DNA of 64,000 nucleotides from contig NW_006763137.1 in NCBI RefSeq assembly GCF_000264905.1, positions 2,125,796-2,189,795 on the forward strand, in the 5' to 3' direction. Each line of letters begins with the position of its first letter. Positions within the stretch are counted from its first letter, which is position 1. This DNA comes from Stereum hirsutum FP-91666 SS1 (taxonomy: Eukaryota; Basidiomycota; Agaricomycetes; Russulales; Stereaceae). The translations under genes were made by a program, and so were the position numbers. Positions 1 to 12,111 of the stretch are shown here, piece after piece. A model generated the notes under the pieces. That model was given only the letters and a program-made list of their open reading frames with translations, made no database searches and had not been told where the DNA came from.

Positions 1-106
1 AGCGAAATTAAAGCTAGAAACATTAGTACTCACCTATCAGGTCCTTTCCAATCCATCAGAGAACTCTGCATCATCTCCAGAAAAGAGAAAAAGGCGAAAT
101 TACGAT

Positions 107-225
107 GCCTGAGGAACGAAGGTACATCGTTTATACTACTCCTTTCTTTTGCTTCTTTTCTTTGTTAGGTTTGGCGGTGACCCGCGCAACGCAAGGTTCA
201 TGCAGACCCCTAACCCTGTATTTTG
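107..225 (+). repeat. Dispersed exon-like repeat, copy 1
   Basis: About 120 bases here match, with substitutions, the reverse complement of 41419-41543. Both copies contain the block CCTGAGGAACGAAGGTA, a pyrimidine-rich stretch ending in TTAG or CTAG, and then a block starting GTTTGGC and ending CAGACCCCTAAC. The arrangement looks like exon end, short intron (GTACATC...GTTAG) and next exon. It may be the remnant of a gene or transposon copied to both places. The rest of 1-859 shows no coding signal I can support; the only other structure is three imperfect copies of a TACATCTACTAAATG-type unit at about 515-563. Confidence 0.45.
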
Positions 226-912
226 GTCCACCGGACTGGTCCACAGACCTTCCACGTGACGTCTATCCTCGCTGAACTGTTATCTGCCTTGCCTTTGTTA
301 CCTAGCCCATCTGCACTGATAGGATGCCATCGGAGGTACGTTGACCTTTTGCTAGTCCTGTAGTGGTCCTTTTTGATCTTGTAATATCCATAGGAATTGG
401 TCTTTCATCAAGACTTTGCGCTTGCACTGCATATTTCCATTTTGCACCCAACATGGAGTATCTTTATCATCATTACCAGACTGTCCTATTTTTCAGGAGT
501 AGGTCCCTATATATCTACATCTACTAAATGCTACATCTACTAAATGTATCTACATCTACTAAAATACAGACAGGAAGTATAACCAGGCGTGGAACATCAC
601 ATGGTCATACATCTATTTGGCTCCATACACAAGGTCAGTGTGGCACTCCATTCTCACTGTTCTTTTTGATGTTTGACTCATAAAACACGTAAACCTGACT
701 GTGTATAGGGTAGCAGACACCGTAGGCCACACATCATGTATCTATCTTTGGTAGGTATAGACATATCTCTAAACCTAATGCCAGCATGAGTGATCTTCGG
801 GGAGTAATGTGCGGTGCGTGGATAAATGATCTTGGAGGTCGCTCAAACCGAACACTATCTCATCCATATCGTTCATTATTGCCCAATGTTACAGTAACGG
901 GATAAGACATAC

Positions 913-1374
913 CTGCTGCAGCCATCGTATTTTCTTCTCCGTCATCGATATCCGCCTCATAATCTGTATACGCCTGAGCATCATTATATTCTCCTGTACA
1001 GTAGTCGTAGTCTCCATATTCATCTTCATTGGCGTACGGATCCGCTAGGCCTGGCCACCTTATCATCATCAATACTTCGCCATGCCATTCCAGCCCAAGA
1101 TGCTCTCTGATAGACTTATTCTCCGGGGCGGTCGGATCGTAGGTGTAATACATGTCGAAGCTTTGCATGCAGACTTGTAGATATTCGTCGATACAAATGG
1201 TGATCTTGTGGACTTGGCCATTCATGATGTCGCTGGTCGTAACTGTGCCGTTGTCATCTACAGCAGCATCATACTCTTGAATTGACCCCTCGGAAGGGAA
1301 GCGAAGGCCCAGTATACCTGTTTATCTCAGTATATAAGCCTTTCAAGCTCAACCCGAGGCTACTCACGCATCAT
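913..1374 (-). CDS. Hypothetical acidic protein, partial model
   Basis: The main exon is 913-1317. It encodes about 134 residues with a tyrosine- and aspartate-rich acidic tail (DEYGDYDYCTGEYNDAQAY). It is bounded by an acceptor (AAACAG at 1318) and a donor (GTATGT below 913). A 7-nt first exon at 1368-1374 (ATGATGC followed by GTGAGT) gives an in-frame start, so the protein would begin MMRILGLRFPSEG. The downstream exon or exons below position 900 are not resolved, so the C terminus is missing from this model. I do not recognise the family. The start is weakly supported because the first exon is so short. Confidence 0.4.
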
Positions 1375-1710
1375 TGGGATCTATACTCAATATTAGTCTG
1401 TGCTACCGGTGTAGGTATTACATCAGAATACAGGACCTTCTATTATATGACGAATATATGATACTCACCGAAGAAAGTGTAGAGCGTCAGAGTGCAGTAT
1501 GAGGTTGGGGATTCAGAGACGTCGCTGCGCTCTAAAGAGCTATCTATTTATCGCTGCTCGCTCGGATGGTCCGGGTTCTAGTGTGTTCTTATTTGCCTCG
1601 TGAATTGCCTCATGCATCTGGCTTTTTGTCAAAGTACATAACAATTACATACATACTCCACAAACAAATCAATAGGTACCAAAACATGAGCAGTAGGTAG
1701 TAGCATCTAG

Positions 1711-3914
1711 CTATAGAGTACGAGGAAGGGTAGGTAAGCGTGTGAAGATATGATAAAATACCTGGCAGTACTGTTGAATCATCCTCTTTTCCAAACGCTC
1801 AAATACAAAAAAAGGTATGTTAGCCCAGTCAACCTCAGCACGCAGTTCTGGATTACAGTATATACCCCATCCTCGCATCAAGGCAATCATATTATAGACG
1901 TACTTCTTTCTTTCCTTCCAGTCCCCATCAGCCAGCCCACATCTCGCAAAACTCGGATCTGCAGTATAGATGAGAGTTTCCCCAGTATCGCCACCGTAAA
2001 AGCAGGAAAGAACAGCTGCTTCACGCTGGAGCCAATAAAGCTGGACATCTTGGTTTTCCACAGGACCTGTTACAACTCGGCGATCAAGGGAGAGCAACTC
2101 GTATTTGAAGTTGAGCTCATGCAGCGCCCACATGGTGCTACGCTCTGTGATAAGGTCTTCCTCGTTTGATCGTAGTTTCGCTCGTGTGTAAATGTCGTGA
2201 ATGTGAGGTCGAGGAAAGCCTTCATACCAACAACGCTCGCGAACCGTCCTCCAACAGGCATACTTTGTCGCATCTTTGAGGGTCTGAAGATCGTCCGCCT
2301 CTGGAACACCACCGTCGAATGGAATACGAAGTACTGTTTTCCACTCTTGAGCGTTCATCACAGTTGATCGACCATTCGCCACACTGGCAATCCAGGCGGG
2401 CTCTATAGCTTTCCACGTCTCGATCCTGATGAAGAATTCGGAGGGTTGGATTGTATAGAAGCTGAGTGGTTTCGGATAGGGTAGACAGCGATCATGGCGC
2501 CACGAGGGAGGTATTGGACGGAGGTAGAGAACTTCTAGATTGACATTGGCGAGGACATTATGCCAAGAAGGTATAGGGGGCGGAGCCCAAGGGACATTGG
2601 GTTCCATGGTTTCCCTTGCGTCAATTCTTGCAGGGACATCGACTAAATTTGAACTTGTCAGAATTTATATCAAGGTGATAGATATGTGCAGGCATATACG
2701 TACGTGCTCTATTGCTCTCATTACGTCTCGCCGACATATACTTGCCGACTTGACGTGTTCCTTCCGGAAATGCTGGTGTGTCGGACATCCATCCAGGAAT
2801 ATTGGCAGCCGTAATTGCGTTGATACTGAACGCGTCTGGTGTGGTGAAGAATACACGGGAATGATATCGGATCGCGTGGTAACGGCTGGCTGTTGGTTTA
2901 TAAGAACCTTTGAATATAAAACCCGGCCTCGGTCGTAGGTTGTCGTCCAGGGGGCCAAGTTCAGCGACAGAAGTCAAACGGCTCTCGGAGCGAATGATTT
3001 GCTTGCCGAACGTGTTGTAACGCTGCAGGAGCCAAACTGGGACTCCCATGCGCAGGAACGCTGCAACAGTTCCTTCATCAGTCGCATACGCACCGACCAC
3101 ATGTGATGTGCTGGTGGCTGGTTCGACAGTGAATTGTTGTGCCGGCTGGTGGAACTTTCGGTACCAGTTGTCGAGACCGGCGATTTCGAGCCACGCGCGG
3201 CAAATGTCGGCATAAAGGAATTTGGTGGAATGTAGAGTCGATTGGATTGTCTCGAGACGAGCATAGTTGTGTCGCATCCGATTAATGAGCTCTTCGACTT
3301 GTGGTGTATGCTGGGCGTGGCGTGGATTGTGTTGGCGTAGGAATGTGAGGAGCGCAGACCCACGAGTCTTCATGGTGTCGATGGAATGTAGAAGGTTGGT
3401 TAGCATCAAACCCCGAATGCGTACAAGTTTGTCGGACATGGGTTTTCCTGAAGTCGGATAAGCGTCCTCGATATCGCTGTCTTTGAGCGCTGAAAACATA
3501 TGCTCGTGGCCGCAGAGATCATCGGCTTCAGTCCTCGGGGTGCGAGGGATGCAAACCATGTGTGGAATGGATGGGTCGGCGAACTGGGGTACGAAGAGAT
3601 ATTCGTCTGGTCCATAGAAACCATCGAAACGGGCGAAGGTCTCGTGTATGTCGAGGTTGATGCTGGGGATCCAATTTGCGTTGGGCGAAGATATGAACGA
3701 ATCGTACTTCATGAGGTGGGCCCCAACAAGGCCGTCGAATACACCTATTTCTTCTGTAAGGTATATTTGTTAGTAACATTTAATCACAGGTCATATTCAA
3801 CGTACCTCCCCAGTCCGCATTTGCAAATATATGCGGCACTTCAACCGTCGTAGAGTACTCATATTCACTTGATCCATGGTCTGGGCTGGCTGGAGTTTCC
3901 GTGGCATATTCCAT
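1711..3914 (-). CDS. Agaricomycete orphan-family protein, 696 aa
   Basis: Three exons, 3914-3806, 3753-2704 and 2642-1711, join in frame across 52-nt and 61-nt GT-AG introns to give 696 residues and a stop at 1711. The middle part carries the motif GAYATDEGTVAAFLRMGVPVW, and the third exon starts with a proline-rich MEPNVPWAPPPIPSW segment. Both resemble a large family of uncharacterised proteins that I recall from mushroom-forming fungi, often near transposons. No catalytic motif, signal peptide or membrane segment is visible. The two long open frames in the minus strand look like separate genes, but splicing at 2643/2703 places them in one reading frame. The gene appears intact. Function is unknown; the family assignment is from memory. 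Confidence 0.7.
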
Positions 3915-4167
3915 ACTGCAAAACTATCAGTCAGTAGGTGGAGCATACACAATTCGAGTATTATGGAAACATTCGCCCATGCCAGTGGTGATGCATGAAG
4001 ACACCGGCCTGTTGTCGCTACACAGCCTGCTGGGTATACAGCACGGATATAGTAGCATCCTGTGAGTGACACGCGAAAGCGCCCGAGCGTCGTCTGTACC
4101 GGTGTCAGGACAGGGCCACCCGCCCCTGTCAACTTGCATATACAGCGACTCGGTCTACTGCAGGGTT

Positions 4168-4253
4168 TTAGGGGCGACTCGAAGTCTACCCCCACGCTAT
4201 TTTGATAGTATTAGGGGCGACTCGAAGTCTACCCCCACGCTATTTTGATAGTA
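4168..4253. repeat. 43-bp perfect tandem duplication carrying the 18-nt motif
   Basis: The 43-base unit at 4168-4210 is repeated exactly at 4211-4253. Each unit contains GGCGACTCGAAGTCTACC, which recurs at 10.1, 10.4 and 12.4 kb. A degenerate relative (GCGACTCGGTCTAC) lies just upstream at about 4145. The remaining sequence between the gene ending upstream at 3914 and the Hsp70 remnant at 4494 has no recognisable gene. Confidence 0.85.
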
Positions 4254-4493
4254 TGAAGAATCTGACTTACATGTTGTTGGGGAGACGGTGCGTGGTGAGG
4301 GTTAGCGAACGAGTGTGATGGAAAGTCGTGTTCACAACTTGCAGCTCGATTCGTTATTGTCTCACGCTGTCTTTGTGCCACTTTGTGTGGCCCTCTTTGT
4401 TGAAAGGGCTAATGTTTCACACAAAACAGTGTATCTACCCGATTGTATATACTACAATATGTTTGGGAGCTTTATATGAGTGCCAACTCCACG

Positions 4494-7019
<2,526 letters not shown>

Positions 7020-7033
7020 TGCGGTGGTCTTTG

Positions 7034-8975
7034 TCAGCCAGGGCGTGCCAGACGACCTTTCCGCCGTCCATCTCGCCCTTCCGGGCGTTCATTTCCTTCC
7101 AGCGCTGCAATACCATATCCACCAGGACTTCCCTGTGCATCGGAATGCCTCACAACATCAGCCATCTCCTGTAACGCGTCTAACATCGTCCGACGGGTGA
7201 GCGGCCGTGAGCTGACGGAATAAGCACGGATTGTCGGTGTTGGAGAGTATGAGGGCTCAGGAAGTGGACCAGGTGAGCATGGAGGGGAAGAGCTCGGTGC
7301 GGTCGTGCAGGGGAGCTTGGCGATGTCTGCGTCGGAGAGGTGCGAGGAGATGGAGAGGGGAGGAAGGAGAGAGGAGGGTTGCAGGGGGTCATGACGGGAG
7401 AGGTATCGCCGGAGAGGAGGGATGAGAGTTCGCGGAGGAGGGGATCGCGAGCTTCGGATAGGTAGGTTAGAGGGAGGATGTACGGATTACTGTCTTAGTC
7501 CCTGAATGAATATATGAGTATATACGCGTAGTAAGTGAAAAAAAAAGTACCTGAGAGGCGCGATACCCGCACAAAGCCGGTAGAATCTCCCTAACGACAT
7601 TCGCCTCCTCCCCGTCAACTAGTTGTCCCGGTGCACCCAAGTGTGTAAATGAATCGGAGGACATGCGGGCGATGCTGCTGCGGGCGAGACGGGCGCAGAG
7701 GGTGCGACGGATGGAAAGACGAAGAGCGCGGATGGCGCCGGTGGAAGACTGGATGGCGGAGCGGATGGAGCGCGGCGGGTATTGAGTAGGAGAGGCCGGT
7801 GCGGAGAGCGGGATAAGGGGGAGGCAAGATCTGGAGCGGGGTGAGAGAGGGAGGGAGGTGGGAGGAGGTGGCGTTTGAGGATGAGGAAGCAGGTGAACGC
7901 GTAGGGCCCGTTTAGGAGCGGGTCGAACGCGTTGACGATCTCGCGTTCGAGCGGGAGAGAGTCGAACTGGGTCAGGTCGTTGATGGAGAGTCTGGGCAGT
8001 GGAGAAGAGTAGAAAGCGAGGGCACGGAAGAGGATGGGGAGGATGGACTGTAGGTGGACGGGCGAGAGCGTGGTGATCTGCGCGAAGAGGTGGTTCAGGT
8101 AGACCGGGATGGCGATATCGAGGGGACGTCGGTTTGTCGTTAGCGGCGTTACGCTCGTGGGCGATGCGAGCGGGATGGATGCACTCGATGGGTGTCGTCG
8201 GTGCGAGTGCGTCAGTCGGGTCGGGGTCGTCGATTGCGTGGGGAGTTCGAGAGTACCAAACCAGTCCGAAGGCAGGGCAAGGGCGCGTTCGACGATGGAT
8301 GCGAAGAACGCAAGCACACCTGCGATATCGGCCTCGCTCAGTCGTGCCAGTGTATCCGGGCGGGACATGAGTTCGGTGAGGAAGGCAGCGAGCCAGTCGA
8401 CGGAGCGCTCTCTCTCTGTCCGGTCTGCAGCCTCGATCGCACACTCCCGATACCGTCCGATCGCTTGCTCTGCAATGTGCTCTGCAGGATCCGGCTGATG
8501 CGAAGCGTCAGGTCTGGCGAACGGCACGCGTTGCTGTTCGACATCGTTTTGTACCAGAGCGAGAGGGACATCGAAGTGCGGGACAACGTCTGACGCGCGA
8601 GGTCGGCGAGACTGCCTCTGTAATAGTATTAACATCACCGTTGTAAATTGTTGTGAGAGAAACGAAACAGACGCACCTCAGGAACTTGACCCCTCCCGTC
8701 GTCCTCGAACTTGAACCTTTCTGCCCCTGCTGACTCACCTCCAACCCCACCCTCATCTCCCTCTCCCCGGCATCTTCCCATCCTCCAACGCCCGCAGGAA
8801 CCTCCGGCACCCCGTTCTGCAGCAGGTGCATACCGAGAAGCTGGGCTGAGGCGGAGGTCGGGTTGTGAATCACGTCGGTGAGTAGGGCGATTGAGGTGCG
8901 TGAGATGGGAGTGAGTTTCTTAGTCGGCGTCGTTAGGGATGTGGAGGCGGGAAGAGGGGGTGGGGGTGAGGGCAT
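7034..8975 (-). pseudogene. Frame-disrupted helical-repeat gene, possibly tuberin (Tsc2)-like
   Basis: Coding-like sequence runs along the minus strand but changes frame several times. It starts at 8975 (MPSPPPPLPASTS), passes a GT-AG intron at about 8630-8676, and continues as RSVDWLAAFLTELMSRPDTL and IPVYLNHLFAQITTLSPVHL. It then switches frame before SIRSAIQSSTGAIRALRLSI and GAPGQLVDGEEANVVREILP. After a second intron-like stretch (about 7500-7550) it continues in other frames as YLSEARDPLLRELSSLLSGD and LTRRTMLDALQEMADVVRHS, then VLVDMVLQRWKEMNARKG. The helix-rich, serine/proline-linked layout resembles the N-terminal domain of fungal tuberin, but I cannot confirm this. Some switches might be unrecognised introns, but at least two have no usable splice sites. 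The region is GC-rich. Confidence 0.5.
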
Positions 8976-9060
8976 GGGTTTATGGGAAGAGTATGAGAGA
9001 GGTTTATTGTGCGGGTTTGGGGGAGGTCGGAGGGGCGTTACGGGTTTCGCATTATTTGAT

Positions 9061-9210
9061 AGGTGGACGGGCGAGAGCGTGGTGATCTGCGCTGAGAGGT
9101 GGTTCAGGTAGACCGGGATGGCGATATCGCGGGGACGTCGGTTTGTCGTTAGCGGCGTTACGCTCGTATGCGCTCGATGGGTGGCTAGGTGCGAGTGCGT
9201 TTGTCGAACT
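9061..9210 (-). pseudogene. Partial duplicate of the upstream gene, copy B
   Basis: This segment repeats 8052-8215 of the neighbouring decayed gene almost base for base for its first ~105 bases (AGGTGGACGGGCGAGAGCG onward). It then has an internal deletion of about 24 bases before the shared CTCGATGGGTG block. It has no start, no splice context and no continuing frame, so it is a dead fragment. Confidence 0.75.
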
Positions 9211-9610
9211 TAGGAGCGGGTATTCGTTCGGACGAAGGCTTGGAATGAGGGGGAGGCGTTGTTACGGAAAACCCATCGGCTGGAGCGAGGCGGGGACATT
9301 TGAATGGGTTGGGGTTGGTGGTGGTGGTGGTGGTGGTCAGACGCGACGGCGGAATAAAGGGAGGGATCGGGGTTAGTGGTGTGCCACACGGAAGCAAATA
9401 CGAAACCGAAACGAAAATAAAGGTGGGGAAAGACTGGGACGCACTTCGTTTGGCGGGTGACGTTTCTGCATCGGATTGTTTGGATCTCGGCTCGTGTAAG
9501 TGACTAGAGCTCGTGCAAGTGGCTAGAGAAGGAGGAAGGAGGAGCGAAGTGGGTACGGGTACGCGCAAAGCGATGGACGGAAAGCACGGAACGGTGGGAG
9601 TGTCGCTTCG

Positions 9611-9880
9611 GGACTGCAGGTGGACGGGCGAGAGCGTGCGGAGCTGGGAGGAGCTCAGGTAGACCGGGATGCAGATATCGATAGGGCGTCGGGTTGTCGT
9701 TAGTGGCGTTACTCTCATTGGCGAGGCGAGCGGGATGGATGCGTTCGATGGGTGGCGCCGGTGCGAGTGCGTCAGTCGGGTCGGGGTCGTCGTTTGCGTG
9801 GGGAGTTCGAGAGTACCAAACCATTCCGTGGGCAGGGCAAGGGCGCGTTCGACGATGGACGCGAAGAAGGCGATAACGCC
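9611..9880 (-). pseudogene. Partial duplicate of the upstream gene, copy C
   Basis: This copies the interval 8046-8315 of the decayed gene, with substitutions and one small deletion near its start. The shared blocks include GACGGGCGAGAGCGTG, GTCAGTCGGGTCGGGGTCGT and GAGAGTACCAAACCA. The frame that reads YLNHLFAQI in the parent is lost at the deleted end, while VWYSRTPHA-like shadow frames persist. The sequence from 9881 to 10107 holds no gene that I can support. Confidence 0.75.
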
Positions 9881-10107
9881 TGTGACGTGTCCCTACAGTA
9901 GATATATCAGCATATAGGCATGGTAAGAGAAACAGAGAGCATACTCGAGAGGCGCGCCCATGCCCTGTCCATCAAATCGGTATCCATATTCAAGTACGAT
10001 ATCCAGCGGGTAGACGGTAAGGACATAAGCCAGACGAGATATTGCACGACGTGACGACTGCGTTGAAACGCTTGCCAGTCACGATCGTGCGAGTAACCAA
10101 GCAACGC

Positions 10108-10195
10108 GGCGAGCCGTAGTCTATCACTGAAGCAAATATATCGGCGACTCGTAGTCTACCGCTGAAGCAAACATGTCGGCGACTCGTAGTCTACC
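10108..10195 (+). repeat. Three copies of the 18-nt GGCGACTCGWAGTCTACC motif
   Basis: Copies lie at 10108-10125 (degenerate), 10143-10160 and 10178-10195, spaced exactly 35 nt apart. They are separated by a shared spacer (GCTGAAGCAAA-ATGTC type). The second and third copies read GGCGACTCGTAGTCTACC, with T in place of the A in the 4.2 kb copies. Confidence 0.8.
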
Positions 10196-10442
10196 GCCTT
10201 GAACGAGAGTCCGACACAAAGGGACGTTGGCAAATAGAGAAGACGGAACGCGTGAAGCCAGACGCGACTCCGCCACGTGGCCATACCGCCACGTTGTCCC
10301 TTTCAGATATGGACGCACTGAGTCGCGCGACCGTTTCCTTTCGAACTGCTCCCTCTTGTCTTTCTTCGTGTCTTTGCTGGCCTCTGATTTCGTCGTTTAT
10401 TTTTTGAGTCTTCGCTGGCCTTGGATCTCATGTCGTATCTCC

Positions 10443-10548
10443 GGTAGACTTCGAGTCGCCGTTCTTTTGTCTTGGTAGACTTCGAGTCGCCAATGTCGTG
10501 TCTGGGTTCGAGAGGCTGTTATATTGTCTTGGTAGACTCCAAGCCGCC
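10443..10548 (-). repeat. Three reverse-oriented copies of the 18-nt motif
   Basis: GGTAGACTTCGAGTCGCC is present at 10443-10460 and 10474-10491, with a degenerate copy (GGTAGACTCCAAGCCGCC) at 10531-10548. Two copies are preceded by TTGTCTT. Related fragments follow (GGTTCGAGAGGCTG, GATTTGAGTCGCTG), so this looks like a small diverging tandem array. Confidence 0.8.
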
Positions 10549-10694
10549 ACTATGTTGTGTCTGGATTTGAGTCGCTGTTCCCGTCTACTTACAGTGTACC
10601 TGCGCGTTTGGCTGGAGTCCATAGGAGCACGCGCGGGTCTCCTCATTGGTGACCTGGGCCTCAGACTCGTCAAACGGGATCCGTCGGGTTTGGT

Positions 10695-11610
10695 GCAGTA
10701 TTCAATGGCATGCGATGACGCATTAAGCGTCGTCGTTGGTGAAACGACGACGCTTCCTGCGTCATCGTATGCCCTCGAATGCCCTGAATATGGGTGATAT
10801 AATACTCCGGCTCTGTGCACTGTGCCCGACAGGTCGGTATACCAAGTACATTGGAATGTGCGTCTTTCTTTTTCTTGTTCTTTTTCTATCTCTCATGCTT
10901 CTTCTCTATTTCTCGGCTCCGTGTACTGTGCCTGGCAGCTCGGCATAAGGAGCGAATCGGAACTGCCGCCTGTTCAGTGCCTGACCAGGTCGATAGGAGG
11001 TATGGGGTTGGTCGGTTTTCGCGCAGTGCTCAGTGGCATGCGATGACGCATTAAGCGTCGTCGTTGGTGAAACGACGACGCTTCCTGCGTCATCGTATGC
11101 CCTCGAATGCCCTGAATATGGGCCAATTATTCTTCCGGCACTGCACAGTGTCCGACAGGCAGGGCAAGCAAATCGGAACATTCGGATGCCCGGCGCCCGG
11201 TGATTTCGACACAGGAGGTACGGATTTGCTTTATACTCAGGGACTGTCGGTTTGTTCGCAGTGCACAGTGGCATTCAATGACGCATTAAGCGTCGTCGTT
11301 GGTGAAACGACGACACTTCCTGCGTCATCGTATGCCCTCGAATGCCCTGAATGCCCTGAATATGGATGATATTATATGGTGGCTCTGTGCACTGTGCCCG
11401 ACAGGTCGGTGTGCCAAGTACATTGGAATGTGCGTATCTCTTTTTCTCATTCATTTCATTCATTTCCTTTTCTTATTTTTGTCTTATCCATCTCCCGTCT
11501 CTGTACGCCGGGCCTGTCAGCTCGGCATAATGAGCGAATCAGAACGTTCGCCTCTTCAGTGCTTGGCGAGGTCAACAGGAGGTACAGTTGTTTCATATTT
11601 GCTTCTTCTT
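10695..11610. repeat. Triplicated unit with an ~80-bp foldback hairpin
   Basis: Three near-identical hairpins centre on the 5-nt loop GGTGA at 10738-10742, 11066-11070 and 11301-11305. The inner arms pair GACGCATTAAGCGTCGTCGTT with AACGACGACGCTTCCTGCGTC, with only two mismatches, and weaker pairing extends to 38-40 bp per arm. Each hairpin is followed by TCGAATGCCCTGAATATGG and, in units 1 and 3, by a shared flank (CACTGTGCCCGACAGGTCGG, then a pyrimidine run, then CTCGGCATAA-GAGCGAATC). Unit 2 has a shorter flank with an internal deletion. There is no open frame across the units. The stretch 11611-12111 has no recognisable gene except the leader of the next one. Confidence 0.85.
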
Positions 11611-12111
11611 CTTCCTTCTTCTTATTTGTTGTCATCCTGGCTGATCTAGTGATTTTCCGTGACTAGTTATTTCAGAGTGGATGGGCGACAGGACGGTTCC
11701 GGTGGAATTCACAAATGGTGAATGTCTATACTCAGCGTGGAATACCCTAGACCAGCACATCCTTTATCCCTTTTGTAAATATGTTCATTTTTATCCAACT
11801 TGTCTGGTTTTTATGTTATTTGCCCTGGTGCTGTCCGTAACCTCGGCCCAAAACCCAATCAAGTTGTTTCTTGAATTCCTTGGTACCTGATCAGTGAGAT
11901 CGAGATTGCTATATCAATCTTGGTGATGGATCTGCGATTGACCCCCTCTTCAGCCAAATAACCGGTGAGTGTACATTGTCCCTACTCTCGGTTCTGCATT
12001 ATTAATGATCGCTCGTCCCCATCCGCCACATTTTGCCTTTCTCTTCTCGCCTCCATCTACTTTTCCCTCTTCCCCTCTCTTTAAGTTGCTTTTGCCCCTG
12101 TGGCGTTCACA

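Noticed and set aside
1750..2169. Plus-strand 139-codon frame
   Set aside because: Antisense to the last exon of the 696-aa gene with no splice or domain support.
7467..8444. 325-codon minus-strand frame as a separate gene
   Set aside because: Most of it is an arginine/proline-rich shadow of the helical gene; only its last ~80 residues are coding-like and belong to that gene after a frame change.
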